Shown: positions 24,966-33,554 of the stretch, piece after piece | How the letters are laid out: the number at the start of each line of letters is the position of its first letter | Numbering within the stretch: position 1 is the stretch's first letter | From: Pandoraea communis | GTDB lineage: Bacteria; Pseudomonadota; Gammaproteobacteria; Burkholderiales; Burkholderiaceae | DNA length: 64,000 nt | Assembly (NCBI RefSeq): GCF_902459745.1 | Contig: NZ_CABPSJ010000007.1 | Span: 62,001 to 126,000, forward strand | Direction: 5' to 3' | Notes under the pieces: model-generated | What the model was told of the DNA's origin: nothing | The model's input: only the letters and a program-made list of their open reading frames with translations | Database searches by the model: none | Translations under genes and position numbers: made by a program

Positions 24966-26018
24966 ATGCGAATTCCCTTGAGGGACGCCATCGACTTCGG
25001 CAAGCAACTGCTGCTCGCCCAAGGCGTGCCCGACGATATTGCGCTTGACGTCGCGCATCATCTGGTCGAGTCGGACCGTGTCGGTTATGCGAGCCACGGG
25101 CTCTCGATTCTGCCGACGTACCGCAAGGTGCTCGAAGACGGACAGGTCAACCCGAACGGACGCCCGACCGTGCTCACCGATCACGGCAATCTGCTGCTGT
25201 ATGAAGGCAATGGCGGGTTCGGTCAGCACGTGGGCAAGTTCGTGGTCGAGCATGCCATTGCGCGCGCCTTCGACAAGGGCGTGTGCATCCTCACGCTGCG
25301 CAACAGCCACCATCTGGGCCGGATGGGGCAGTATGGCGAGATGGTGGCCCATCAGGGGCTGATCTTCATGGCGTTCACCAACGTGACGAACCGCATGCCG
25401 ATGGTGGCCCCGTACGGTGGCCGCGAGCCGCGCCTGACGACCAACCCGCTGTGTTTTGCCGGACCGTTGCCGAACAACCGCCCGCCGCTCGTGGTGGACA
25501 TGGCCACCAGCGCCATGGCGATCAACAAGGCGCGTGTGCTGGCAGCCGAAGGCAAGCAGGCGCCGCCAGGCTCGCTGATCGATGGCTACGGGAACCCGTC
25601 GACCGATCCGAACACACTCTTTACCGAGCCGTTCGGGGCACTGCTGCCGTTCGGCGGCCACAAGGGCTACGCGTTGGGGGTTGTGACGGAATTGCTTGCC
25701 GGTGTGCTTTCGGGCGGTGGCACGATTCAGCCGGAACACCCGCGTGCCGGTGTGGCGACGAACAATATGTTTGCGATCGTGCTCAATCCTCAGGTCGATT
25801 TTTCGGCGACATGGCGCTCGCATGAGGTCGAGGCGTTCATCGACTATCTGACGTCGTGCCCGCCGCAACCGGGCTTCGACCGGGTGCAGTATCCGGGCGA
25901 GTATGAGGCGCAGAACCGCAAGAAGCATCATGATCGCATCGAACTGACGCCCCAGATTTGGGAGTCGTTGATGAAGATGGCTGCGGAGCTTGACGTCCCT
26001 GCGCCGCGTACGTTGTAA
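24966..26018 (+). CDS. Malate/L-lactate dehydrogenase family (Ldh_2) oxidoreductase
   Basis: A 350-residue cytoplasmic NAD(P)-dependent dehydrogenase of the Ldh_2 superfamily (malate, sulfolactate, ureidoglycolate, delta-1-piperideine-2-carboxylate reductases). [20 protein letters not shown] near residue 37, [19 protein letters not shown] near 113 (with the catalytic His) and [20 protein letters not shown] near 228 are family motifs. Substrate specificity cannot be read from these. AAGGA lies 7 nt ahead of the ATG. It is probably co-transcribed with the DASS carrier, which suggests uptake and oxidation of a hydroxy acid. Confidence 0.85.
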   Translation: MRIPLRDAIDFGKQLLLAQGVPDDIALDVAHHLVESDRVGYASHGLSILPTYRKVLEDGQVNPNGRPTVLTDHGNLLLYEGNGGFGQHVGKFVVEHAIARAFDKGVCILTLRNSHHLGRMGQYGEMVAHQGLIFMAFTNVTNRMPMVAPYGGREPRLTTNPLCFAGPLPNNRPPLVVDMATSAMAINKARVLAAEGKQAPPGSLIDGYGNPSTDPNTLFTEPFGALLPFGGHKGYALGVVTELLAGVLSGGGTIQPEHPRAGVATNNMFAIVLNPQVDFSATWRSHEVEAFIDYLTSCPPQPGFDRVQYPGEYEAQNRKKHHDRIELTPQIWESLMKMAAELDVPAPRTL

Positions 26019-26131
26019 GCCGGGGCGAACAGGGGCCGTATATCTGCAATGTTCCCTTTGTGCGACGATGGCAATACGAAGAAGCTTGGAATTGGGCGAT
26101 GCCTGTGGCATTGCAGGGAGAAATGAAAGGC

Positions 26132-26557
26132 ATGGCATTACTCAAGGTCGACGTGGTAAGCACCGAGCGGGCGATATTTTCGGGTGAGGCGCGCTTTGTC
26201 GCGGTGCCCGGAACATCGGGCGAGCTGGGCGTACTTCCCGGACACACGCCGTTGCTCACGGCGGTGCGCCCCGGTACCGTCAGAATCGAAGCGGGTGACG
26301 GCACGGATACGTTTTTGTACATCGCGGGCGGCTTCGTGGAGATTCAGCCCGATCGGGTAACGGTTCTGGCCGATACCGCCATACGTGCCGAAAGCCTTGA
26401 CGAGGCTCGCGCTCAGCGAGCCCGCGAGGAAGCCAAGGCGCTGCTCGAGACGCAGGCGAGCGATATCGATTACGCCAAGGCGCAGGCCGAACTGACCGAG
26501 GCCGTGGCGCAATTGCAGGCGATCCGGCGCATGCGCAGGCAGAAGGAAACTCGCTGA
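26132..26557 (+). CDS. atpC: Orphan F1F0 ATP synthase epsilon subunit
   Basis: A 141-residue protein (start at [20 protein letters not shown], by analogy with known AtpC N-termini; upstream in-frame ATGs at 26123 and 26099 also exist). It has the beta-sandwich with [20 protein letters not shown] and [20 protein letters not shown], and the C-terminal helical hairpin beginning [18 protein letters not shown]. All expected parts are present. No other ATP synthase gene is nearby, so this is a second, isolated atpC. A strong terminator follows. It may sit in the same transcript as the DASS/Ldh_2 pair, 113 bp upstream. Confidence 0.85.
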   Translation: MALLKVDVVSTERAIFSGEARFVAVPGTSGELGVLPGHTPLLTAVRPGTVRIEAGDGTDTFLYIAGGFVEIQPDRVTVLADTAIRAESLDEARAQRAREEAKALLETQASDIDYAKAQAELTEAVAQLQAIRRMRRQKETR

Positions 26558-26634
26558 GCGGGCAAGCCGCCACTCACGCCGAGCGCATCACCTCCGGCAC
26601 CACGCCAACGCACTCAGGCATCAACAAGCAAGAC

Positions 26635-26664
26635 AGGCAGTCCTCATGGACTGCCTTTTTTTTC
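26635..26664 (+). terminator. Rho-independent terminator after atpC
   Basis: AGGCAGTCC and GGACTGCCT form a perfect 9-bp stem around TCAT, followed by a run of T. Confidence 0.85.
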
Positions 26665-26760
26665 GCCTTCGCTCCCCAAATCGAGAGGTGCAACCGCCTG
26701 AGGTAAACCCCGAGTCGATTCGGCTTGCGTCATTTTTTTGAAATCACTATATTTCTTTCA

Positions 26761-26793
26761 AATAACAGTTATTGCACTGAAATAACTGTTTAT
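26761..26793. promoter_or_regulatory. Paired AATAAC-type elements, candidate operator of the CoA-ligase/ABC cluster
   Basis: AATAACAGTTATT (26761-26773) is a perfect odd palindrome. A second copy, AATAACTGTTTAT (26781-26793), starts exactly 20 bp later. The two lie in an AT-rich island 75-107 bp ahead of the crotonase-family gene. Two-turn spacing would put bound proteins on the same DNA face. An AGTTATT string also lies at 33504-33510 ahead of the IclR gene. Confidence 0.5.
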
Positions 26794-26867
26794 GAAAAAT
26801 GCGATAGTCGGCTTGTCGCCCTCTCAATGCACGCGTGATCTCACGCGTCGGTGTCCCTGGAGTTCAA

Positions 26868-27668
26868 ATGAGCGAGACAGCAAAGCAAACGGAACAGGAA
26901 GTTCTCTTCACGCAGATCGGCCGCGTTGCGGTGATTACGTTGAACCGCCCGCAGGCGCTCAACGCCTGGACCATCGCCATGCGCGAACTGATCATCGAAG
27001 CGCTCGAGCGCTTCAATGCCGACGAGTCCGTGGCAGCCGTGATCATGACCGGCGCAGGCCGCGCCTTCTCGGCCGGGCAGGATCTGGCCGAAGCGAAGCA
27101 CTTCGACGGCGACACCGCCATCGAGTGGATCAAGGGCTGGGAACATTACTACGACGTGATCCGCAGCCTGAAGAAGCCGTTGGTCATGGCGCTGAACGGC
27201 ACGGCGGCCGGTTCGGCCTTCCAGGTGTCGCTGCTGGGCGACATTCGTGTCGGCCACCCCGGCGTGCGCATGGGCCAGCCGGAGATCAATGCCGGGATCG
27301 CGAGCACGACCGGTCCGTGGATCATGAATCACATGCTGGGCCTGTCGCGCACTATCGAACTCACGCTCACGGGCCGCTTGATGGAAGCCGAAGAGTGCCA
27401 TCGTCTGGGGCTGATCCATCACCTCGTGCCGGAAGAGAAGGTGTTCGAGAAGGCGCTGGAGATTGCGTCCGATCTGGCCGAGAAGCCGCCGGTGGCCATG
27501 CGTCTGGACAAGCAACGTTTTCGCGAGATGACCGAAGGCACGTTCCAGGACGCCATCGAAGCCGGCATGCGCATTCAGCGCGAATCGTACGAATCGGGAG
27601 AGCCGGCGCGCATGATGGCCGCGTTCTTTGCCAAGCGCGCTGCCAAGGCCGAGGCGGCAAAGGCCTGA
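26868..27668 (+). CDS. Enoyl-CoA hydratase/isomerase (crotonase) family protein
   Basis: A 266-residue acyl-CoA enzyme. The start at 26868 has GGAG 6 nt upstream. GAGRAFSAGQDL (63-73) and ALNGTAAGSAFQVSLLGDIR (108-127) form the oxyanion-hole regions, and GQPEINAGI holds Glu139. Aligned by eye to rat enoyl-CoA hydratase, Gln119 falls where catalytic Glu144 should be, while the second Glu (Glu164 equivalent) is kept as Glu139. It may therefore not be a true hydratase. It is the first gene of a cluster with an ABC importer, a CoA ligase and an IclR regulator, so it likely acts on a CoA thioester made from the imported substrate. Confidence 0.85.
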   Translation: MSETAKQTEQEVLFTQIGRVAVITLNRPQALNAWTIAMRELIIEALERFNADESVAAVIMTGAGRAFSAGQDLAEAKHFDGDTAIEWIKGWEHYYDVIRSLKKPLVMALNGTAAGSAFQVSLLGDIRVGHPGVRMGQPEINAGIASTTGPWIMNHMLGLSRTIELTLTGRLMEAEECHRLGLIHHLVPEEKVFEKALEIASDLAEKPPVAMRLDKQRFREMTEGTFQDAIEAGMRIQRESYESGEPARMMAAFFAKRAAKAEAAKA

Positions 27669-27786
27669 GCGATACCGGTCGCCGTCGAACGACGTACCGC
27701 CGCCCGGCCTCGCGCGCATTGCTGCCGGGTGGTGAACATCACAGGACATGCGCGTTGCGTCTGTCCACACGCTAGCGGAGTTTTCC

Positions 27787-28869
27787 ATGTCTCACTCGCA
27801 CGACCCGCAAAACCCGTCCCGTCGCCGCCTCATGCAAATGGCCGGTACTGCCGCGCTGGCAAGCGCCTTGCCGTTGGCTGCATCGCGTACGGCGTACGCA
27901 CAGGCACGCCAATTGATCGTCTCCGATCCGGGGGGGCCATACACCGTAGCCTACCGCCGTGCGTTCTACGACCCGTTCGAGAAGGCCACTGGCATCAAGG
28001 TCGTGAGTGTGGCGCGCGAGTCGCAGCCGGTGGCGCAGTTCGCGGCCATGGTGCAGACCAAGAACTACGTGTGGGATGTGACGACGCTCACACTCTCGGC
28101 CGATATTCCCTATCTCGAGTCGAAAGGCTTTCTCGAGCCCATCGGCATGAAGGCCGGCGACTTCCCCGGCATCATGCCCGAGGCGGTGACGGCCGACTGG
28201 CTGGGCGTCGACGTGTATTCGACCGTGCTGGCCTATCGCACCGACAAGTTCCAGAAAGAAGCGCCGCAGACGTGGGCAGACTTCTGGGACGTGAAGCGCT
28301 TCCCTGGCCGCCGCTCGCTGCGCCGCAGCCCGCTCGACACGTTGGAACAAGCGCTCATGGCCGACGGCGTGCCCATCGATAAGCTGTATCCGCTCGATCT
28401 CGACCGTGCGTTCAAGTCGCTCGACAAGATCAAGCCGCACATCAATCTGTGGTGGACGTCCGGCGCACAAGCCATGCAGGCGATTCAGAGCGGCGACGTC
28501 GACATGATGTCGACGTGGAACGGCCGCGCGCAGGCCGCCATCGACAACAAGGCACCGGTGAAGATCGTCTGGAATCAGGGGCTGTATTCCATCGAAGGGT
28601 GGGGGATTCCGAAGGGCACACCGCGCGCCGAGTTCGCCAAGCAGTTCGTGCGGTTCTGCGGCGATCCGGCCCGTCAGTCGCTCATTACGCAGGATCTCGC
28701 GTATGGCCCGACCAACCTCAAGGCGTTCGACGCCATCCAGAAGGATCGCGCACTGCTGTTGCCGACGGCACCGGCCAATTTGAAGGGGATGCGTCTGCCG
28801 AGTCCGCAGTGGTGGGCCGAGAACCGCACGAAGGCCACCGAGCGTTTCAACGCGTGGCTGTTGTCGTAA
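27787..28869 (+). CDS. ABC transporter substrate-binding protein (PotD-like), Tat-type signal
   Basis: A 360-residue periplasmic binding protein. The N-terminus carries SRRRLMQMAGTAALASALPL, a twin-arginine-like signal with cleavage likely after AYA (about residue 39). The mature part begins QARQLIVSDPGGPYTVAYRR, the pattern of family-1/PotD-type binding proteins for polyamines and other small organic ions. The start at 27787 has GGAG 6 nt upstream; a further in-frame ATG at 27748 lacks support. It is followed within 35 bp by its ATPase. The ligand is unknown. Confidence 0.87.
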   Translation: MSHSHDPQNPSRRRLMQMAGTAALASALPLAASRTAYAQARQLIVSDPGGPYTVAYRRAFYDPFEKATGIKVVSVARESQPVAQFAAMVQTKNYVWDVTTLTLSADIPYLESKGFLEPIGMKAGDFPGIMPEAVTADWLGVDVYSTVLAYRTDKFQKEAPQTWADFWDVKRFPGRRSLRRSPLDTLEQALMADGVPIDKLYPLDLDRAFKSLDKIKPHINLWWTSGAQAMQAIQSGDVDMMSTWNGRAQAAIDNKAPVKIVWNQGLYSIEGWGIPKGTPRAEFAKQFVRFCGDPARQSLITQDLAYGPTNLKAFDAIQKDRALLLPTAPANLKGMRLPSPQWWAENRTKATERFNAWLLS

Positions 28870-28903
28870 GGGGCGAGAGGCATCGGAGCCGGATGAGACG
28901 AAC

Positions 28904-29977
28904 ATGAGTACCAAACTGGAAACCATCGGTCTTGCCAAGACGTACCGCGAGACCCCCGCGCTTCTGCCGACCGACCTTCGGGTCGCGGCAGGAGAATTTC
29001 TCACATTGCTCGGGCCGTCGGGCTCGGGCAAGACCACGCTGTTGCAGATGATTTCGGGGCTGGTCGAGCCCAGCGCCGGGCAACTTCTCATCGACGGGCG
29101 CGACGCCACGCACGACGCGCCGGGCAAACGCGGCATCGGGATGGTGTTCCAGAGTTACGCGCTCTTTCCGCACATGACCGTCTGGGACAACGTGGCATAC
29201 GGGTTGCGCATGCGCAAACTGCCGCGCGCCGAGCTGGCGCCGGCCGTGGACGCCGCATTGGCGATGGTCAAGATGCAGGCCTTTGCGCAGCGTCTGCCGT
29301 CGGAGTTGTCGGGCGGGCAGCAGCAGCGCATCGCGCTTGCGCGCTGCTTCGCCTTCCGTCCCTCGATCATCCTGCTCGACGAGCCGCTTGGCGCGCTCGA
29401 CAAAAAGCTGCGCGAACACATGCAGATGGAGATCCGGCGTCTGCATCAGGAATTGGGGGCGACATTCATCTACGTCACCCACGATCAGGACGAGGCGCTC
29501 ACGCTGTCCGACCGGATCTGTCTGATGAATCAGGCACGTATCGAGCAGATCGGCACTCCGGCACAGTTGTACGACCGTCCGGCGACACGCTTTGCGGCGG
29601 ATTTCCTCGGTCATTCCAACTTGCTCGACGGCGTGGTCGAACGTGTGGCCGACGGCCGCGTTGCCTTGCGTGTGGGCGACCGTCTGGTACCCGTCGGCCC
29701 GGGTCCGGACCTGCCGGCAGCGGGGGCCGCCAGTCTGCTGGTGCGTCCGGAAGCGGCGCGGCTGACCTCGCCCGAAGACGGCGCGCTCGCCGGCACGATA
29801 CGCGAAGTCGTGTTCCTGGGGGCGGACACGCGCGCGATCGTGTCGCTGGGGCAGGGGGCCGAGCGCGATGATGGTGCCGACTTCACCGTGCGCTGCCCGC
29901 GCGATCTTACGCCGAGTGTCGGCGAGCGCGTAGGTCTGGCGTGGGATCACGGCCGCGCGACGTTGCTCACGCGCTGA
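28904..29977 (+). CDS. ABC transporter ATP-binding protein (PotA-like)
   Basis: A 357-residue ATPase of the spermidine/putrescine/iron group. Walker A is GPSGSGKTT, the Q-loop is in MVFQSYALFPHMTVWDNVAY, the signature is LSGGQQQRIALARC, Walker B is IILLDEPLGALD, and the H-loop is in YVTHDQDEALTLSD. From about residue 240 a TOBE-type regulatory domain follows (LLVRPEAARLTS). It sits between the binding protein and the fused permease and energises that importer. Confidence 0.92.
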   Translation: MSTKLETIGLAKTYRETPALLPTDLRVAAGEFLTLLGPSGSGKTTLLQMISGLVEPSAGQLLIDGRDATHDAPGKRGIGMVFQSYALFPHMTVWDNVAYGLRMRKLPRAELAPAVDAALAMVKMQAFAQRLPSELSGGQQQRIALARCFAFRPSIILLDEPLGALDKKLREHMQMEIRRLHQELGATFIYVTHDQDEALTLSDRICLMNQARIEQIGTPAQLYDRPATRFAADFLGHSNLLDGVVERVADGRVALRVGDRLVPVGPGPDLPAAGAASLLVRPEAARLTSPEDGALAGTIREVVFLGADTRAIVSLGQGAERDDGADFTVRCPRDLTPSVGERVGLAWDHGRATLLTR

Positions 29978-30022
29978 GTCTTTTACCCGACGCCCAAGTC
30001 ATCCGCTTCAGGAGTATTTGCC

Positions 30023-31768
30023 ATGTGGCTTGTTCAACGCCTGCCTCAGGCGGGGCCCCGTATTGCCTGGCCGCAGCATCTGGCCCGGTGGCTGCCGGCC
30101 TTGCCCGCGTTACTGTTCCTCGCAGTGTTCTTCATCGTGCCGGTCGTCGAGATTCTGCAAGGCGGCCTGTACGATGGCGACGGCGTGCTCTCGGTCGCGC
30201 AGTTTGCCCGTATGACGCATTCGGCCGTGTACGTCAAAGTGCTGGCCTCGACATTCTGGATCGCTTTTCTCACAGCAGCACTCTCCGTCTTGCTCGGCTA
30301 TCCGGTGGCGTACCTGTTGGCGCGTCTGCCGGCGCGCTCGCGCGAGCGCTGGTTGCTGTGGATCGTGCTGCCGTTCTGGACGAGTTATCTCGTCAAGACG
30401 TATGCGTGGATGCTGCTGCTCTCCAAGACGGGTTTGCTGACGGTCGTGGCGACGCATCTCGGTCTGATCGACAGCACGAGCACACTGGCGCCGTCGCTCA
30501 CCGGTGTGCTGATCGGCATGGTGCACGCCATGCTGCCGCTCGCGGTCATGACCATGCTGCCGATCATGCGCGGCATCAACATGCAACTCGTGCAGGCGGC
30601 GCAGACCCTCGGGGCCGACCGCGCGACCGGCTTTTTCACCGTTTTTCTGCCGCTGTCGGGGGCAGGGGCCGCTGCGGCCGGATTACTGGTCTTCATCTCA
30701 AGCCTGGGCTTCTTCATCGTACCTGCGCTGCTGGGTTCGCCGCGTGAGTCGATGGTCGCGCAACTCGTCATCTCATCCGTGCTGGAACTGTTCGACCTGC
30801 GTTTCGCCGGCGCGCTCTCGAGCGTGCTGCTGCTGTGCTCGATTGTCGTGTTCTACGTGTACGACCGGGTCGTGGGGTTGTCGTCGCTGGCCGGCGAGGC
30901 GCCGGAGCGCCGCGCAGGGTCGGGCGGGCGCATGCTGTCCGCGCTCATCGCCATCGGACGCCTCGCGGGCAAGCTGTCGTGGGGGCGCGAGCGCGCGGAG
31001 GGCGGGTTTGGCCTGAAGACCTATACGTGGGCGGTCGTGCTTGCCCTGGTGCTGCCGATCGCCTTCGTGGTGCCGCTGGCCTTCACCAAGCAGTCGTTCG
31101 TGGCATTTCCGCCTGAGCTCTTCACGATGAAATGGTTCGTGGCGTTCCTCGAATCGAGCGTGTGGCAGGCAGCGCTGTTGCGCTCGCTCGGGGTGGGCTT
31201 TGCCACTGCGGCTCTGGCACTGGTTCTCGGTTTCGGTGCAAGTCTGGCGCTTGTGCGGTTGCCGTCGCGCTGGCGCAAGCCGTTGTTCGCCGTGTTCATC
31301 GCGCCGCTGATCGTGCCGCGCATCGTGGTAGCCGTCGGTCTGCTGTATCTGTTTGCGCGCTGGGAACTGGCGGGCACCAACGCTGGCCTGGTCATCGGCC
31401 ATACCGTGCTCGCGATCCCGTATGTCGTGGTCACGCTGTCGGCGAGCTTCAAGCGCTTCGACTGGCGACTTGACGATGCCGCCAAGATGCTCGGCGCCTC
31501 GGCCTTCACGCGCGTGCGCACCGTGTTGCTGCCGCTGATGGCCGCAAGTCTGGGCTCGGCCTTCCTGTTTGCTTTCATCGTGTCGTTCGACGACCTGACG
31601 ATTGCCATCTTCGTCTCTGGCGGTATCAACACCACGCTGCCCAAGCAGATGTGGGACGACATCCAGTTGGCCGTCACGCCGACGCTGGCGGCTGTCGCGA
31701 CCTCGCTGGTGTTCCTGATGGTGTTCATCGTCTGGCTGTCTTCGATCTTCAAACGCAAGAGCTATTGA
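30023..31768 (+). CDS. Fused double ABC permease (PotB-PotC type)
   Basis: A 581-residue inner-membrane protein that joins two permease units normally encoded separately. The first (about residues 25-285) contains VQAAQTLGADRATGFFTVFLP, an EAA-type loop. A linker with EAPERRAGSGGRMLSAL follows. The second (about 325-575) has DDAAKMLGASAFTRVRTVLL as its EAA loop. Each half shows about six helices. GGAG lies about 9 nt ahead of the ATG. The fusion enforces a 1:1 ratio of the two halves. Confidence 0.88.
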   Translation: MWLVQRLPQAGPRIAWPQHLARWLPALPALLFLAVFFIVPVVEILQGGLYDGDGVLSVAQFARMTHSAVYVKVLASTFWIAFLTAALSVLLGYPVAYLLARLPARSRERWLLWIVLPFWTSYLVKTYAWMLLLSKTGLLTVVATHLGLIDSTSTLAPSLTGVLIGMVHAMLPLAVMTMLPIMRGINMQLVQAAQTLGADRATGFFTVFLPLSGAGAAAAGLLVFISSLGFFIVPALLGSPRESMVAQLVISSVLELFDLRFAGALSSVLLLCSIVVFYVYDRVVGLSSLAGEAPERRAGSGGRMLSALIAIGRLAGKLSWGRERAEGGFGLKTYTWAVVLALVLPIAFVVPLAFTKQSFVAFPPELFTMKWFVAFLESSVWQAALLRSLGVGFATAALALVLGFGASLALVRLPSRWRKPLFAVFIAPLIVPRIVVAVGLLYLFARWELAGTNAGLVIGHTVLAIPYVVVTLSASFKRFDWRLDDAAKMLGASAFTRVRTVLLPLMAASLGSAFLFAFIVSFDDLTIAIFVSGGINTTLPKQMWDDIQLAVTPTLAAVATSLVFLMVFIVWLSSIFKRKSY

Positions 31769-31785
31769 TATCCGCGGATTTCCGT

Positions 31786-33429
31786 ATGTCCATGTCCAAC
31801 GTTGCCCGAGTTGCGCCGGTGAATGCGCAGTCGTCTTCACATCCTTCGCCGTCGCATCCATATACGCGGTACTTTCCCCAGCGGGCCGAGGGCGACCGGC
31901 TCGATGTCGTGCCGCTGCTGATGGCGGGCCTTCAGGGAGCATCGGCCAAACCCGTCGTTGTGTTCGAGGGCGAAGCCATCGGCCGTGCGCAGATGGCAGC
32001 ACGCGTCGGTGCCTTTCAGGCGTGGTTCGCGGCGCAGGGCCTCGTACCGGGCGACCGGGTCGCCGTCATGCTGGGCAACAGCGCGGCGCAGGTGGCGCTG
32101 ATCTACGCGCTCATGCTGTCCGGGCTGGTGTGGGTGCCGGTCAATACGCGTCTGAAGGGCGATGGGATCGAATATCTGCTCGGCCATGCCAAGCCGAAGC
32201 TGCTCATCGCGGAACCGGCCTTCGCCGAGGTGCTGGACGCCGGTGTGGCGCTTGCCGCACAGCAGCCGGATCATCACGGGACGCGCGTTGTGCGCCGCCT
32301 GCTGGCCGAGGTGACCGCACAAGCCGCCGCTTATGCCGGTGCCAGACCGGTGGCTGCACACGTCACACCCGCGTCGGTGCTGTGCATCATCTACACGTCG
32401 GGCACGACGGGCGCGCCCAAGGGCGTGCTGTTCACGCACCGCATGATGCGCATCGCCAGTGAGGCCGCGCTGCGCGTCGCAGAGGTTCGCGATGGCGACC
32501 GGCTGTTCCTGTGGGAGCCGTTGTGCCACATCGGCGGCGCACAAATGTTGTTGCTGCCGTTTCTCGCCGATGTCGAGATGCATGTCGTGGAGCGATTCTC
32601 CGCAAGCCGCTTCTGGCAGCAATGTGCGGCCGCGCAGGCAACGCATCTGCATTACCTCGGCGGTATCCTCGATATCCTCATGCAACTGCCGCGCGAAGCA
32701 CAGCCGGCGCAGAATTCCCTGCGCGTGGCATGGGGCGCGGGCGTGTCTGCCAGCGCATGGCAGGCGACGCAAGCGCGTCTGCAATGCACGTTGCGCGAGT
32801 GCTACGGTATGACGGAGTGTTCGAGCTTCGCCACGCTCAACGACGCGGACATGCCGGGTTCCATCGGCCATGCCTTGCCGTGGCTGACGCTGGAACTGCT
32901 CGACGACGAGGGACGGCCGGTGGCGGACGGTGAACCGGGGGAAATCGTCCTGTCGAGCGAGGTGGAAGGGGCATTTTTACCGGGCTATCTCGACAATCCC
33001 GAAGCCACGTCGAAGGCATTGCGCGACGGCAAGCTCTTCACGGGGGACAGCGCACGCCGCAGTGCTGACGGCAGTCTGGTCTTCATCGGCCGTCGCACGG
33101 ACAGCATGCGGGTACGCGGCGAGAACGTATCTGCCTGGGAGATCGAGCGTGTGTTCGCGCGGCATCCGGCGGTGGCCGCATGTGCCGCCATCGGTATCGC
33201 GAGCGACATCGGCGAGCAGGATGTCATGCTGTACGTGCAGTTCCGCGACGCTCAGGCCGTCGACTGGACGGTGCTCTCGCAATGGGCTGCCGATAAACTC
33301 GCCAGCTACCAGCGGCCACGCTACTATCGCGAGACCGCGCACTTCGAAACCACGCCGTCGGAGCGCATTCGCAAGCATCTGCTCTCACGCGATACCCGCG
33401 ATGCGTGGGAGACGACGGCGACAAAGTGA
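31786..33429 (+). CDS. AMP-forming acyl-CoA synthetase/ligase
   Basis: A 547-residue ANL-superfamily enzyme, expected to activate a carboxylic acid to its CoA thioester. P-loop: IIYTSGTTGAPKGVLFTH (about 203-220). A5 motif: YGMTECSSFATLND. The C-terminal hinge is in LFTGDSARRSADGSLVFIGR. The A10 region reads TTPSERIRKHLL, where the usual Gly-Lys is Glu-Arg; Arg527 is at the position of the adenylation lysine. The overall look is closest to the CaiC-like carboxylate-CoA ligases. The start at 31786 is 17 bp after the permease, with only a weak GCGGA ribosome site. It likely acts on the substrate of the adjacent importer. Confidence 0.85.
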   Translation: MSMSNVARVAPVNAQSSSHPSPSHPYTRYFPQRAEGDRLDVVPLLMAGLQGASAKPVVVFEGEAIGRAQMAARVGAFQAWFAAQGLVPGDRVAVMLGNSAAQVALIYALMLSGLVWVPVNTRLKGDGIEYLLGHAKPKLLIAEPAFAEVLDAGVALAAQQPDHHGTRVVRRLLAEVTAQAAAYAGARPVAAHVTPASVLCIIYTSGTTGAPKGVLFTHRMMRIASEAALRVAEVRDGDRLFLWEPLCHIGGAQMLLLPFLADVEMHVVERFSASRFWQQCAAAQATHLHYLGGILDILMQLPREAQPAQNSLRVAWGAGVSASAWQATQARLQCTLRECYGMTECSSFATLNDADMPGSIGHALPWLTLELLDDEGRPVADGEPGEIVLSSEVEGAFLPGYLDNPEATSKALRDGKLFTGDSARRSADGSLVFIGRRTDSMRVRGENVSAWEIERVFARHPAVAACAAIGIASDIGEQDVMLYVQFRDAQAVDWTVLSQWAADKLASYQRPRYYRETAHFETTPSERIRKHLLSRDTRDAWETTATK

Positions 33430-33554
33430 TGGGGCGGGGCAGGGTAGCGGTGCCGTCGATGAGGCAACGACGGTGACTCATCGGTTATCGGTATAAGATA
33501 TAAAGTTATTTTTATGAGATAATCGCCCTCTGCCTGCCCCATTCCATAACGATC

